A stretch of DNA of 43,763 nt from the NCBI GenBank assembly GCA_027065695.1, contig JAMONP010000024.1, positions 1 to 43,763 of the forward strand, given 5' to 3'. Positions 23,767 to 32,203 of this stretch are shown here, one piece after another (the first letter of the stretch is position 1; every line of letters starts with the position of its first letter). The notes beneath the pieces were generated by a model. That model ran no database searches and was not told the DNA's origin. It saw only the letters and a list, made by a program, of their open reading frames with translations. Made by a program: the position numbers and the translations under genes. Source of the stretch: Desulfuromonadales bacterium (GTDB taxonomy: Bacteria; Desulfobacterota; Desulfuromonadia; Desulfuromonadales; BM103).

Positions 23767-26127
23767 ATGAAACTCGGCCGCCTCATCAACGCCCTGGAAC
23801 AGCTAATCTTCGGCAACCGTCGGATAATCATCGTCCTTTTCGGACTGATCACTCTGTTCATGGCCGTTTCGATAACCAACTTGCGTATCGATGCTGGCTT
23901 CAGCAAGCTGCTGCCGCTCAAACATGAGTACATGCAGACCTTCACCGAATACAGCAAGGAGTTCGGCGGAGCGAACCGTATCGTAATTGCCCTTATGAGC
24001 CGTCAGGGCGACATGTTCACTCCGGAATTTTTCTCCACTCTGGAAAAGGCAACAGACGACGTCTTTTTCATCCCCGGAGTCGATCGTGCTCTGGTCACCT
24101 CGATCTTCACCCCCAATGTGCGCTTTACCGAGGTTATCGAGGATGGTATCGCCGGAGGCAACGTAGTACCTGCGGACTTCCGGCCCAATGCTGAAGGACT
24201 CGACAAGGTTCGCAGAAACATCCTCAAGGCGGGTATTGTCGGCCGTTTGGTTGCCAATGACTTCAGCGGCGCAATCATCAGCGCCCAGCTTCTTGAAATT
24301 GACCCTGGCACCGGCGAGAAGCTGGATTACATAGAAGTCGGCCACCTGCTGGAAGAGCGGATTCGTGACAAGTACCAGAGCGATCAGATTGACGTTCACA
24401 TAATTGGCTTTGCCAAGGTGATCAGCGATATCGCTGACGGTGCCGCGCGCATTATCCTTTTCTTTTTCATCGCTTTCATAGTGACAACACTGCTGGTCTT
24501 TCTCTACACTCGTTCATTCCTGTTGACCCTGATACCGATCTGCTGCTCGCTAATTGCAGTGACCTGGCAACTCGGCCTGTTGCCTTTACTCAGCTATGGC
24601 ATCGACCCGATGGGCCTGCTGGTGCCTTTCCTGATCTTCGCTATCGGTGTCAGCCATGCCGTACAGATGATCACCGCCAACACCGCCGAAATTCGCGCCG
24701 GAGCAGACAACATCACTGCGGCCCGGGCAAGCTTCCGTCAGCTTCTGATCCCTGGCTTTATCGCTCTGGCGAGTGACACCATCGGCTTCGTTACCATCCA
24801 GTTAATCGAAATTCAGGTCATACAGGAAATGGCTGTCACCGCCAGCCTCGGCGTGGCGGTAATCATCCTCACTAACCTGATCCTGCTGCCGGTTCTGCTT
24901 TCCTACGTCAAGACTGGTCGCCGTTACCAGCGTCGGGTCGACGGACAGACCCATATCCTCCGCCCGGTCTGGCGGTTTTTCGAACAAGCTGCTGAGCCAA
25001 AGCCCGCGATCATCATCATCGCATTCTCCCTTCTGCTCCTCGGCTTCGGCCTCTGGCAAGGGGCCGACATCAAGGTCGGTGACATGCATCGCGGCGTACC
25101 GGAGCTACGCACCGATTCTCGCTACAACCGCGACAGCGAGGTGATCACAAACCACTTCTCTATCGGTGTCGATCTGCTCACTGTAATCGTTGAGACAAAA
25201 GCTGACGGCTGCATAGACTACGACATGATGAACGCTATTGATCGCTTCTCCTGGCACATGAAGAACGTCCCGGGGGTGCAGTCGGTCATCAGTTTGCCGG
25301 GGGTTGCCAAGGTGATTAACTCTGGCTGGAATGAGGGCAGTCTCAAGTGGCGAGTCCTGCCGCGCAATTCCGCATCAATGGTGCAGGCCGTCGGCTACGT
25401 ACCGACCAGCAGCGGCCTTTTGAACAGCGACTGTAGCGTCATGCCGGTGATGATCTTCACCACCGACCACAAAGCAGAGACCATTAACAGTATCGTCGCC
25501 GAGGTTAAAAGCTATCGTGCCGACCACGGTAAAGAGGATCTCACCTTCCGCCTGGCAACCGGCAACGTCGGGGTCATGGCGGCAACCAACGAAGAGGTCG
25601 AAGCGGCCCAGGTTCCAATCCTCCTCTATGTCTTCGGCGCTATCATCCTCCTCTGCCTCTACGAGTTCCGCTCGCTCCGCGCAGTGCTCTGTATTATCCT
25701 GCCCCTCGCACTGGTATCAGTACTCGCCTACGCCCTGATGAGTATGCTCGAAATCGGCCTCAAGGTGTCGACCCTGCCGATTGTCGCTCTCGGCGTCGGG
25801 GTCGGGGTCGACTATGGTATATACATCTTCAGCCGCATGAAAAGCTATCTCGACCAAGGGCAGACGCTCCAGAAAGCCTACCTGCACACCCTGGCGATCA
25901 CCGGCAACGGTGTGGTTTTCACCGGCGTTACCCTCGCTATCGGCGTGGCAACCTGGATTTTCTCGCCGCTCAAGTTTCAGGCCGACATGGGAATCCTGCT
26001 GACTTTCATGTTCCTGGTGAACATGCTCGGCGCTATCCTGCTTCTACCAGCCCTGGCATGCTGGCTGCTGAAGGGAAAGACATCTGAAACCATCACAACT
26101 CAGGAAGAATCTATTGATGACGCATGA
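23767..26127 (+). CDS. RND superfamily (MMPL-type) permease of the DUF1302/DUF1329 cluster
   Basis: A 786-aa inner-membrane protein with the 1+5, 1+5 helix layout. Helix 1 is at residues 18-38, the first large periplasmic domain runs to about 225, and helices at 230-380 include GVSHAVQM. A second single helix lies near 415-432, the second periplasmic domain runs to about 615, and the final helices include LGVGVGVDYGIYIFSRM, where the Asp in VDY is the conserved proton-relay residue. GGAGACC precedes the ATG. The end overlaps the acyl-CoA ligase start by 11 bases. Export of a lipid-like compound is inferred from the family and the ligase. Confidence 0.92.
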   Translation: MKLGRLINALEQLIFGNRRIIIVLFGLITLFMAVSITNLRIDAGFSKLLPLKHEYMQTFTEYSKEFGGANRIVIALMSRQGDMFTPEFFSTLEKATDDVFFIPGVDRALVTSIFTPNVRFTEVIEDGIAGGNVVPADFRPNAEGLDKVRRNILKAGIVGRLVANDFSGAIISAQLLEIDPGTGEKLDYIEVGHLLEERIRDKYQSDQIDVHIIGFAKVISDIADGAARIILFFFIAFIVTTLLVFLYTRSFLLTLIPICCSLIAVTWQLGLLPLLSYGIDPMGLLVPFLIFAIGVSHAVQMITANTAEIRAGADNITAARASFRQLLIPGFIALASDTIGFVTIQLIEIQVIQEMAVTASLGVAVIILTNLILLPVLLSYVKTGRRYQRRVDGQTHILRPVWRFFEQAAEPKPAIIIIAFSLLLLGFGLWQGADIKVGDMHRGVPELRTDSRYNRDSEVITNHFSIGVDLLTVIVETKADGCIDYDMMNAIDRFSWHMKNVPGVQSVISLPGVAKVINSGWNEGSLKWRVLPRNSASMVQAVGYVPTSSGLLNSDCSVMPVMIFTTDHKAETINSIVAEVKSYRADHGKEDLTFRLATGNVGVMAATNEEVEAAQVPILLYVFGAIILLCLYEFRSLRAVLCIILPLALVSVLAYALMSMLEIGLKVSTLPIVALGVGVGVDYGIYIFSRMKSYLDQGQTLQKAYLHTLAITGNGVVFTGVTLAIGVATWIFSPLKFQADMGILLTFMFLVNMLGAILLLPALACWLLKGKTSETITTQEESIDDA

Positions 26128-28036
26128 GGAGTCAGCTAACTGGCAACCAAATTCGCCCTCAGTGATTGCTGCCATCATGGCGACCTGTCATAGGTTTCCG
26201 GACCGGCTGGCTTTTATATACCGGGCAGGCGGCAACGAATTGACCGTCGACTACGCCAAATTGCGTGAAGATGTCATCCTCCTGGCCAGGGCCTTTGAAG
26301 AACGCAAAGTTAAACGCAACAGTCGGGTTCTACTTCTCTCCGACAACCGCTATGCCTGGATCGTTACCGACCTGGCGCTCATGGCTCTTGGTGCTATCAG
26401 CGTACCGCGTGGTAGCGAAACACCGACACAGGAGCTTGAGTACATTCTCAGCCACTCCCAATGCACTTTCATTATCGTTGAGACTGAAACCCTACTCTCC
26501 CGTCACCAGGAGATGCTCAGCAACCAAAAAGAAGTAAAAACTGTCTTTCTCATCGAAGGCAGTGATAAACACACGCTCTTCAACAGGATTTATGCCTACA
26601 ACGATATTCTTAAAAACCGCACCATCAGCGATGCTGACTTCAACCACTTTGATAGTCTAGTGGCAAAAATCACCCCGAAGCAAGAACTGACCATCATCTA
26701 TACCTCTGGAACTACCGGCAGCCCCAAAGGGGTGGTTCTGAATCATCGTAATCTTCTCTTCAACACTGAGAAACTACCACCAATCATTGCCATCACGGAG
26801 AAGGATTTATGGGTTTCCATCCTACCCAGCTGGCATATTTTTGAGCGTACCCTGGAACATCTCGCCCTAACTGCTGGAAGTTGCAGTGTCTATTCAAACC
26901 TGAAGAATTTTGCCAATGACCTGGTGACTTATAAACCGACTCTGGTTGCGACGGTGCCGAGGCTTTGGGAGTCCCTCTACAGCAAGGTTCTGGCAACGGT
27001 TACGGCACGCGGCAGCAAAGCTGTCACAGTTTTCAACCTCTTGGTCAAGATTTCTATTCGCTACCACCGTGCCAGGCGCCAGTGGCGTGGGCATCTGCCG
27101 GAGTTCACTAAAAGCAGTCTACCGGTGCGTTGCGGCCGAAAGTCTATTGCACTCGCCCAAATGATCGCCTTGGCTCTTCCCTATCGCCTGGCACAGAAAA
27201 AACTGGCACCGTTACAGGATAAGTTCGGTGGCCGTTTGCGCATGGCCGTGAGTGGCGGCGGCACCCTTCCCGCCTATTTGGAAAGCTGGCTCGATGCTAT
27301 TGGCATCCGCATAGCTAATGCCTACGGCATGACCGAATGCGCACCAGCAATTGCCGGACGTGGTTACAACAGCGAGATTTTTGGAACTCTGGGTCGGCCA
27401 CTTTCCGTAACGGAACTGCGGGTGGTTGACAGTGATGACAAACAGGTCGCTCCTGGAGTAGAAGGTGAAGTGGAAGTGAGGGGACCACAGGTTTTTGACG
27501 GCTATTACGATAATGACGAAGAAAATCGCAAGGCTTTCACCACCGATGGTTATTTCAGGACGGGTGACTTGGGTAAATTGACCATTAGTGGAGAGCTCAT
27601 CCTGACCGGACGATCCAAAGAAATTATTGTCCTCGCCAGCGGCGAGAATATTGACCCCTCACGCATCGAAGGTGCTATCGAGCAACTGCCTTTTGTCAAT
27701 GATGCCGTGCTGGTGGGCCAGGATCGTAAAGGCTTGGCGGCCCTGATTGTGCCGGATTGGGACAAATTGAAAGATTTTATTATGGAGAGGTTCGGTCACT
27801 CAGAAGAGGAAGCCGAAGCTCTGCGTGAAGATCACGCCCTGCGTGATCGGGTCAAAAATGAGATTAACCGGTTGCTGCACGCCAAGAATGGCTTCAAACC
27901 CTACGAAAAACTGCAGAAGATTGATTTTCTCAAGCATGAATTCACTGTTGGTGAGGAATTGACCAATACGTTCAAAAAGCGTCGCTATATCATCGAGCGA
28001 AAGTACAAAGAATTGATAGACAAATTGTTCAAATAG
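26117..28036 (+). CDS. Long-chain acyl-CoA synthetase (AMP-binding, FAA1/FadD15-like)
   Basis: It activates fatty acids to acyl-CoA through an acyl-adenylate in the cytoplasm or at the inner membrane. Motifs in the 639-aa protein are the P-loop IIYTSGTTGSPKGVVLNHRN, VSILPSWHIFERT, the YGMTECAP motif, FRTGDLGKL, and the hinge/adenylation loop LTGRSKEIIVLASGENI. A C-terminal Lys region (ELTNTFKKRRYIIERKYKEL) is typical of the long-chain subfamily. The ATG at 26117, just after a TTG and following CAGGAAG, overlaps the RND gene, so translation is coupled. This ties fatty-acid chemistry to the export cluster: either the substrate is made from acyl-CoA, or imported or recycled fatty acids are activated here. 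Confidence 0.94.
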   Translation: MTHEESANWQPNSPSVIAAIMATCHRFPDRLAFIYRAGGNELTVDYAKLREDVILLARAFEERKVKRNSRVLLLSDNRYAWIVTDLALMALGAISVPRGSETPTQELEYILSHSQCTFIIVETETLLSRHQEMLSNQKEVKTVFLIEGSDKHTLFNRIYAYNDILKNRTISDADFNHFDSLVAKITPKQELTIIYTSGTTGSPKGVVLNHRNLLFNTEKLPPIIAITEKDLWVSILPSWHIFERTLEHLALTAGSCSVYSNLKNFANDLVTYKPTLVATVPRLWESLYSKVLATVTARGSKAVTVFNLLVKISIRYHRARRQWRGHLPEFTKSSLPVRCGRKSIALAQMIALALPYRLAQKKLAPLQDKFGGRLRMAVSGGGTLPAYLESWLDAIGIRIANAYGMTECAPAIAGRGYNSEIFGTLGRPLSVTELRVVDSDDKQVAPGVEGEVEVRGPQVFDGYYDNDEENRKAFTTDGYFRTGDLGKLTISGELILTGRSKEIIVLASGENIDPSRIEGAIEQLPFVNDAVLVGQDRKGLAALIVPDWDKLKDFIMERFGHSEEEAEALREDHALRDRVKNEINRLLHAKNGFKPYEKLQKIDFLKHEFTVGEELTNTFKKRRYIIERKYKELIDKLFK

Positions 28037-28161
28037 CTTCTATTCTCTCGTGATGAGTGACGAAACAGACGTGCGTGATCATTTGAGTGCAGTGGTTGGT
28101 CTTAATTGATCCTCTGCTTGACCTTGCTTTTTTAGTATCAATGCTTATCATAATGTTCAAC

Positions 28162-28195
28162 AAATAATCCCCGCCGCTTGCGGCGGGGATTATTT
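28162..28195. terminator. Hairpin terminator after the acyl-CoA ligase
   Basis: AAATAATCCCCGCCGC and GCGGCGGGGATTATTT form a perfect 16-bp stem around TT. A/T runs on both sides allow termination in either direction. It lies 125 bases after the ligase stop and 100 before tupB. Confidence 0.9.
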
Positions 28196-28234
28196 ATTAG
28201 AATACTGTCGTGTCGGACAATCAAGGCTGAAGCT

Positions 28235-28282
28235 TCTCGCTGCATACCGTAACAACGGCGAGACCTTATTATTCATATATGA
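28235..28282 (+). promoter_or_regulatory. tup leader: small hairpin and TCATATATGA palindrome near the start
   Basis: TCTCGC (28235-28240) pairs with GCGAGA (28258-28263). A perfect 10-bp palindrome TCATATATGA follows at 28273-28282, ending 12 bases before the TTG start of tupB. A/T-rich palindromes in such positions are typical operators. Molybdate/tungstate regulators of the ModE/TunR type would be natural candidates, but this is inference only. Confidence 0.35.
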
Positions 28283-28294
28283 TCGGTAGAAACC

Positions 28295-28981
28295 TTGGAA
28301 TTCATCAGTTCATCCTTACATGCTGCCCTGGTCCTGATTCTCGCTTTTGACAGCGAGGTGGTCCAAGCCATCTGGACCTCCCTGTATACCTCGGGGTGTG
28401 CCATCGTCCTGGCTGCCATTTTCGGTATTCCTGGCGGGCTGCTGATCGGACTCAACAGCTTTCAGGGCAAGAGGCTCGTCATCACAGGACTGAACACACT
28501 GATGGCTCTGCCAACGGTAGTTGTGGGGCTGGTGGTCTATGGGATGCTGAGCCGACAGGGCCCGCTGGGAGACTGGGGACTGCTCTTTACCCCGCTGGCT
28601 ATGATTATCGGTCAAACAATTCTGGCAACTCCGATTGTGGCCAATTACACTCTGGCTGCAGTTAACGGTGCCGACCAGCGTATCATAACCACCGCCATGA
28701 CTCTGGGTGCTGGGGCGCTGCAGTCGGCTTTACAGCTGCTCAAAGAGGTACGCTTTGGCATCATGGCCGCGGTCATCGCCGGCTTTGGCCGGGTGATTGC
28801 CGAGGTGGGTGTGGCGATGATGCTTGGTGGTAACATTCGTGGCTACACTCGTACCATGACCACCTCTATTGCTCTGGAGACCAGCAAGGGTGAATTCGCT
28901 TTCGGCCTAGCCCTTGGTCTGGTTCTCATGACTGTCGCTCTGCTGGTCAATCTGTTTCTCAATCTTCTGCAGCAACGGTGA
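28295..28981 (+). CDS. tupB: Tungstate-type ABC transporter permease
   Basis: A 228-aa inner-membrane permease with about five helices. The EAA-like loop is NGADQRIITTAMTLGAGALQ, and family-typical stretches are FGRVIAEVGVAMMLGGNIRG and TRTMTTSIALETSKGEFAFG, which match TupB tungstate permeases. The start is TTG at 28295 (reading MEFISSSLHAAL), as no ATG gives the first helix in this frame. It is followed after 4 bases by tupC. A periplasmic binding protein (tupA) normally precedes tupB, but none is found in this window, so it must be encoded elsewhere or be missing. Confidence 0.88.
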   Translation: MEFISSSLHAALVLILAFDSEVVQAIWTSLYTSGCAIVLAAIFGIPGGLLIGLNSFQGKRLVITGLNTLMALPTVVVGLVVYGMLSRQGPLGDWGLLFTPLAMIIGQTILATPIVANYTLAAVNGADQRIITTAMTLGAGALQSALQLLKEVRFGIMAAVIAGFGRVIAEVGVAMMLGGNIRGYTRTMTTSIALETSKGEFAFGLALGLVLMTVALLVNLFLNLLQQR

Positions 28982-28985
28982 ATCG

Positions 28986-29669
28986 ATGATGAAAGCTATC
29001 TATACGCTGCAAAATATCCAGCTCAGTCGAGGGACAACTTTCACTCTCCAGGTAGAACGTCTTGAGCTGATGGGCGGGGGTATATATGCTTTATCCGGAC
29101 CCAACGGTGCCGGCAAGAGCACTCTGCTGGGTGTCATGGCGATGCTTATGCTTCCCGACTCAGGGGCATTGCACTTTGCCGGCAAGATGGTATGTGGGAA
29201 AATTTCTGAGCGCAAAAAGTTACGGCGACAGATCACTCTGGTAGAGCAGACGCCCTACATGTTTGAAGGCAACGTTTTCCAAAATCTTGCTTTCGGCTTG
29301 CGTTTGCGGGGAACCCGAGGGAACCAGCAACGCCGCCTCATTGTTCAGGCTCTGGAAGATGTCGGCCTGGGTGGCTTTGATGGACGTAACGTGCGCGAGC
29401 TCTCCAGGGGTGAGACTCAGCGGGTGGCTCTGGCTCGTGCTCTGGTGCTGCGGCCAAAGGTGCTGCTGTTGGATGAGCCGACGGTAAATATCGATGACAA
29501 GAGGGTTTCGGCTTTTGAGGAGTTGCTGATAAAGTTGTCGCAGCAGGGCATGACGATTGTTTTTTCTACTCACGACCCGGACCAACCTGGACGCCTTGGT
29601 GCTGAAGTTATCCGCCTTCGCGAGGGATGGGTGGAGGATGCTCCCGAGAGAGGACTATCCCCAGCTTAG
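28986..29669 (+). CDS. tupC: Tungstate-type ABC transporter ATPase
   Basis: A 227-aa ATP-binding subunit that would energise the TupB permease. Walker A is GPNGAGKST, the Q-loop region TLVEQTPYMF, and the signature motif LSRGETQRVALARAL (Arg-Gly-Glu in place of the common Gly-Gly-Gln). Walker B is VLLLDEPT and the H-loop FSTHDPDQ. The stop codon overlaps the stop codon of xpt on the other strand, so no space is left for a terminator between the convergent genes. Confidence 0.92.
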   Translation: MMKAIYTLQNIQLSRGTTFTLQVERLELMGGGIYALSGPNGAGKSTLLGVMAMLMLPDSGALHFAGKMVCGKISERKKLRRQITLVEQTPYMFEGNVFQNLAFGLRLRGTRGNQQRRLIVQALEDVGLGGFDGRNVRELSRGETQRVALARALVLRPKVLLLDEPTVNIDDKRVSAFEELLIKLSQQGMTIVFSTHDPDQPGRLGAEVIRLREGWVEDAPERGLSPA

Positions 29670-30205
29670 CAAAGCGTTTCTGCCGTCAGTTCCTCCAGGG
29701 TCAATATGGACTCGATGTCTCGCCTGCCTGATTTATTGATAATCACCGCAGCACCAACCAATGTGGCGTCCGCCTGCTCGATAATCTGCTCGATCGCTTT
29801 GAATGTTGATCCGACGGCGAAGAAATCGTCGGCAAACAGCAAGCGCTCACCTTCCTGAATAACCTCATGAGAAACATATAGAGTTGTCGACTCCTCTTTG
29901 GTGAAGGAATAACTTGAGGCAGCGAAGAACTTCGGCATGGTCAGGGGGCGTTTCTTTTTGGCATAGACGAAGGGGACGCCGAGATGTCTGGAAATGGCTT
30001 GTGCGATCATGATGCCGCTGCTTTCTGCGGTAATGATCTTATCGATTTTGTGGTCAGCAAAACGGCTGGCGAGTTCAGTGCCGAGTCGATCAATCAGCAG
30101 GGGATCGACCATGTGATTAAGAAAACGATCCACCTTGATGACCTGGCCGTTGACAGAGCCCTCCTGCTTGATTCGTGCAAGAAGCTCCTTAGCAATGCGG
30201 TTCAT
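29666..30205 (-). CDS. xpt: Xanthine phosphoribosyltransferase
   Basis: It converts xanthine (and probably other purine bases) plus PRPP to the nucleotide in the cytoplasm. The 179-aa protein follows the Xpt pattern: IKVDRFLNHMVDPLLIDRLG, IITAESSGIMIAQAISRHLG, FVYAKKKRPLTM, SYSFTKEESTTLYVS, and the PRPP loop LLFADDFFAVGSTFKA. Its ATG overlaps the stop of the upstream permease gene (ATGA), so it belongs to the nucleoside/purine uptake operon. A salvage step coupled to uptake makes biochemical sense. Confidence 0.94.
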   Translation of the reverse strand: MNRIAKELLARIKQEGSVNGQVIKVDRFLNHMVDPLLIDRLGTELASRFADHKIDKIITAESSGIMIAQAISRHLGVPFVYAKKKRPLTMPKFFAASSYSFTKEESTTLYVSHEVIQEGERLLFADDFFAVGSTFKAIEQIIEQADATLVGAAVIINKSGRRDIESILTLEELTAETLC

Positions 30206-31122
30206 TTGCGATCCTCGCGGTCGTAGGGTTGACCAAGGTTTTCAGGCTGCTGAGAGGCCCCTTTCTGCAGTCGGATAGTAGAGATGACCAGCACCAGAAT
30301 AGTGAAGAAGTAGGGCAGCATCTGCAGGATGTGGACACTGACCGTGGTGCCCATAGCCTGAAAACGCAATTGCATGGCGGTGATGCCGCCGAACAGGTAG
30401 GCACCGGCCAGGGCGCGATAACTCGACCAGGAGGCAAAGATCACCAGGGCTACGGCGATCCAGCCGCGACCGGCGGTCATATTCTCGATCCACATCGGCG
30501 TGGTGGCCAGACTTAAGTAGGCACCGCCAATACCGACAATCCCTGAGCCGATGGTCACTGCCAGGAAACGGGTCAGGGTCACCGGCACGCCGCAGGTGTC
30601 TGCTGCCGCCGGATTTTCACCGACTGTGCGTAACGCCAGACCCCAGCGGGTGTGGTAAAAGAAAAAAGCGATGGCGACTACGAGCAGGAAGCTGAAGTAG
30701 ATCAACAAGTCTTGGTTGAAAAAGGCTTTGCCAACTACCGGTAGTTGGCTTAAACCGGGAATGGCGACACGTTTGAAGCCGTCAATGGTGAGGCCAACCA
30801 TACTGCGGCCAAACAGCGCAGTGATACCGATGCCGAACATGGTCAGAGCCAGGCCGCTGACAATCTGATTGCCGCGCAACTGTACGGTGATGAAGGCATG
30901 AATGCTGCCAGCAAGCAGTGCGGCAACGAAGGCGGCCAGAACGCCAACCAATAACGAGCCGCTCGCCTGGGTGCCAGCAAAGCCAGCGAGAGCACCGATC
31001 AGCATCAAGCCCTCAATTCCGAGATTAATGATACCGGCGCGCTCATTAATAATCGCCCCGAGGGTCGCAAACAGGATCGGCGTGCCCGCCCTGACCGTTG
31101 CATCCAGCAGGATTTCAAGCAT
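30202..31122 (-). CDS. BMP-type nucleoside/purine ABC transporter permease 2
   Basis: A 306-aa permease of about eight to nine helices, in the BPD_transp_2 family. The entry TPILFATLGAIINERAGIIN followed by LGIEGLMLIGA is the family signature of the second permease in simple-sugar/nucleoside (RnsD, YufQ/NupQ) transporters. GENPAAADTCGVPVTLTRFL is the coupling loop for the ATPase. It overlaps the upstream permease by 8 bases and xpt by 4 bases. Confidence 0.92.
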   Translation of the reverse strand: MLEILLDATVRAGTPILFATLGAIINERAGIINLGIEGLMLIGALAGFAGTQASGSLLVGVLAAFVAALLAGSIHAFITVQLRGNQIVSGLALTMFGIGITALFGRSMVGLTIDGFKRVAIPGLSQLPVVGKAFFNQDLLIYFSFLLVVAIAFFFYHTRWGLALRTVGENPAAADTCGVPVTLTRFLAVTIGSGIVGIGGAYLSLATTPMWIENMTAGRGWIAVALVIFASWSSYRALAGAYLFGGITAMQLRFQAMGTTVSVHILQMLPYFFTILVLVISTIRLQKGASQQPENLGQPYDREDRK

Positions 31123-32203
31123 GGTGCCCTCCCCGTACCAGCTTTACGCGATTATGGATAAAAAAGTCGGAGGCCAGCAGAAAGAACAGGATCAGTCCCT
31201 GAAAGGCATAAGCAAAGGCGACCGGCAGTTGCCAGGAGAGTTGCAGACTGTCGCCTCCCACCAGCAACACACCCATCAGAAAGGAAACGATGACCACCCC
31301 GAGGGCGCTGCGTTTGGCCAGCCAGGCGATGATAATCGCCGTGTAGCCGTAACCGGGGGAGATGCCGTGCTGCAGGCGATGCTGTAGACCAGCAACTTCA
31401 CTAAAACCGGCAATTCCGGCAATCGCACCGCTGATAAAGAGCACGGCAAAAATTGCCAAGCCAGTACGCATCCCAGCGTAACGGGCAGCCTTCGGGTTGC
31501 TGCCAATGACTTTGATTTCATAGCCCCAAACAGTTCGTTCCATGAACAGATACATGATCAGAGCGCAGAAAAGCGCCAGGAAGAAACCGCTGTGAAAGCG
31601 GGTGTCAAAAAATTCTGTCAGGCGAGCGGCGTCACTGAATTGGGCCGTCAGAGGGAAGTTAAAACCCTTAGGGTCTTTCCAGGGGCCATAAATCAGATAA
31701 TCGACGCCGAGAATGGCGATGTAATTCATCAGCAGAGTGACGATGACTTCGTTAACCTGCCAACGGGCGCGCAAGAATCCGGCGACACCGCCCCAGAGAC
31801 CGCCAAGGAGGAAAGCCGCCAAAAACATGCAGGTGATCATCAGGGCATGGCTTTCGATACTGGAGAATAGCGCCACAGCTGTGGCACCACAGGCACCCAT
31901 ATAGATTTGCCCTTCGGCACCTATATTCCAGATTTGCATACGAAACGCCAGCGACACTCCGAGACTGGCGAAGATCAATGGCGTTGTCTTGACCAGCGTT
32001 TCCGAGAGACCGTAAGTCGAGCCCAGCGACTCCTTGAAAATTTCGATATAGGCTTGCAGGGGATTGACCCCGGCGGCAAGCAGCAAAAAGCCAGCAACAA
32101 ACAGGGCCACGATAATCGAAATAAGTGGTGCGCTGAAGCGAAACAAGCGCGAGGAGAGCTCACGTTTTTCCGTAACTAATTTTACGCCAGAAGCCAACTT
32201 CAT
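31115..32203 (-). CDS. BMP-type nucleoside/purine ABC transporter permease 1
   Basis: A 362-aa permease. SETLVKTTPLIFASLGVSLA and RMQIWNIGAEGQIYMGACGA match the RnsC/YufP type. IKVIGSNPKAARYAGMRTG is the ATPase-coupling loop, and GISPGYGYTAIIIAWLAK is the late conserved helix. The start overlaps the ATPase gene stop (ATGA). Together with the other permease it would form the heterodimeric channel. Confidence 0.92.
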   Translation of the reverse strand: MKLASGVKLVTEKRELSSRLFRFSAPLISIIVALFVAGFLLLAAGVNPLQAYIEIFKESLGSTYGLSETLVKTTPLIFASLGVSLAFRMQIWNIGAEGQIYMGACGATAVALFSSIESHALMITCMFLAAFLLGGLWGGVAGFLRARWQVNEVIVTLLMNYIAILGVDYLIYGPWKDPKGFNFPLTAQFSDAARLTEFFDTRFHSGFFLALFCALIMYLFMERTVWGYEIKVIGSNPKAARYAGMRTGLAIFAVLFISGAIAGIAGFSEVAGLQHRLQHGISPGYGYTAIIIAWLAKRSALGVVIVSFLMGVLLVGGDSLQLSWQLPVAFAYAFQGLILFFLLASDFFIHNRVKLVRGGHHA

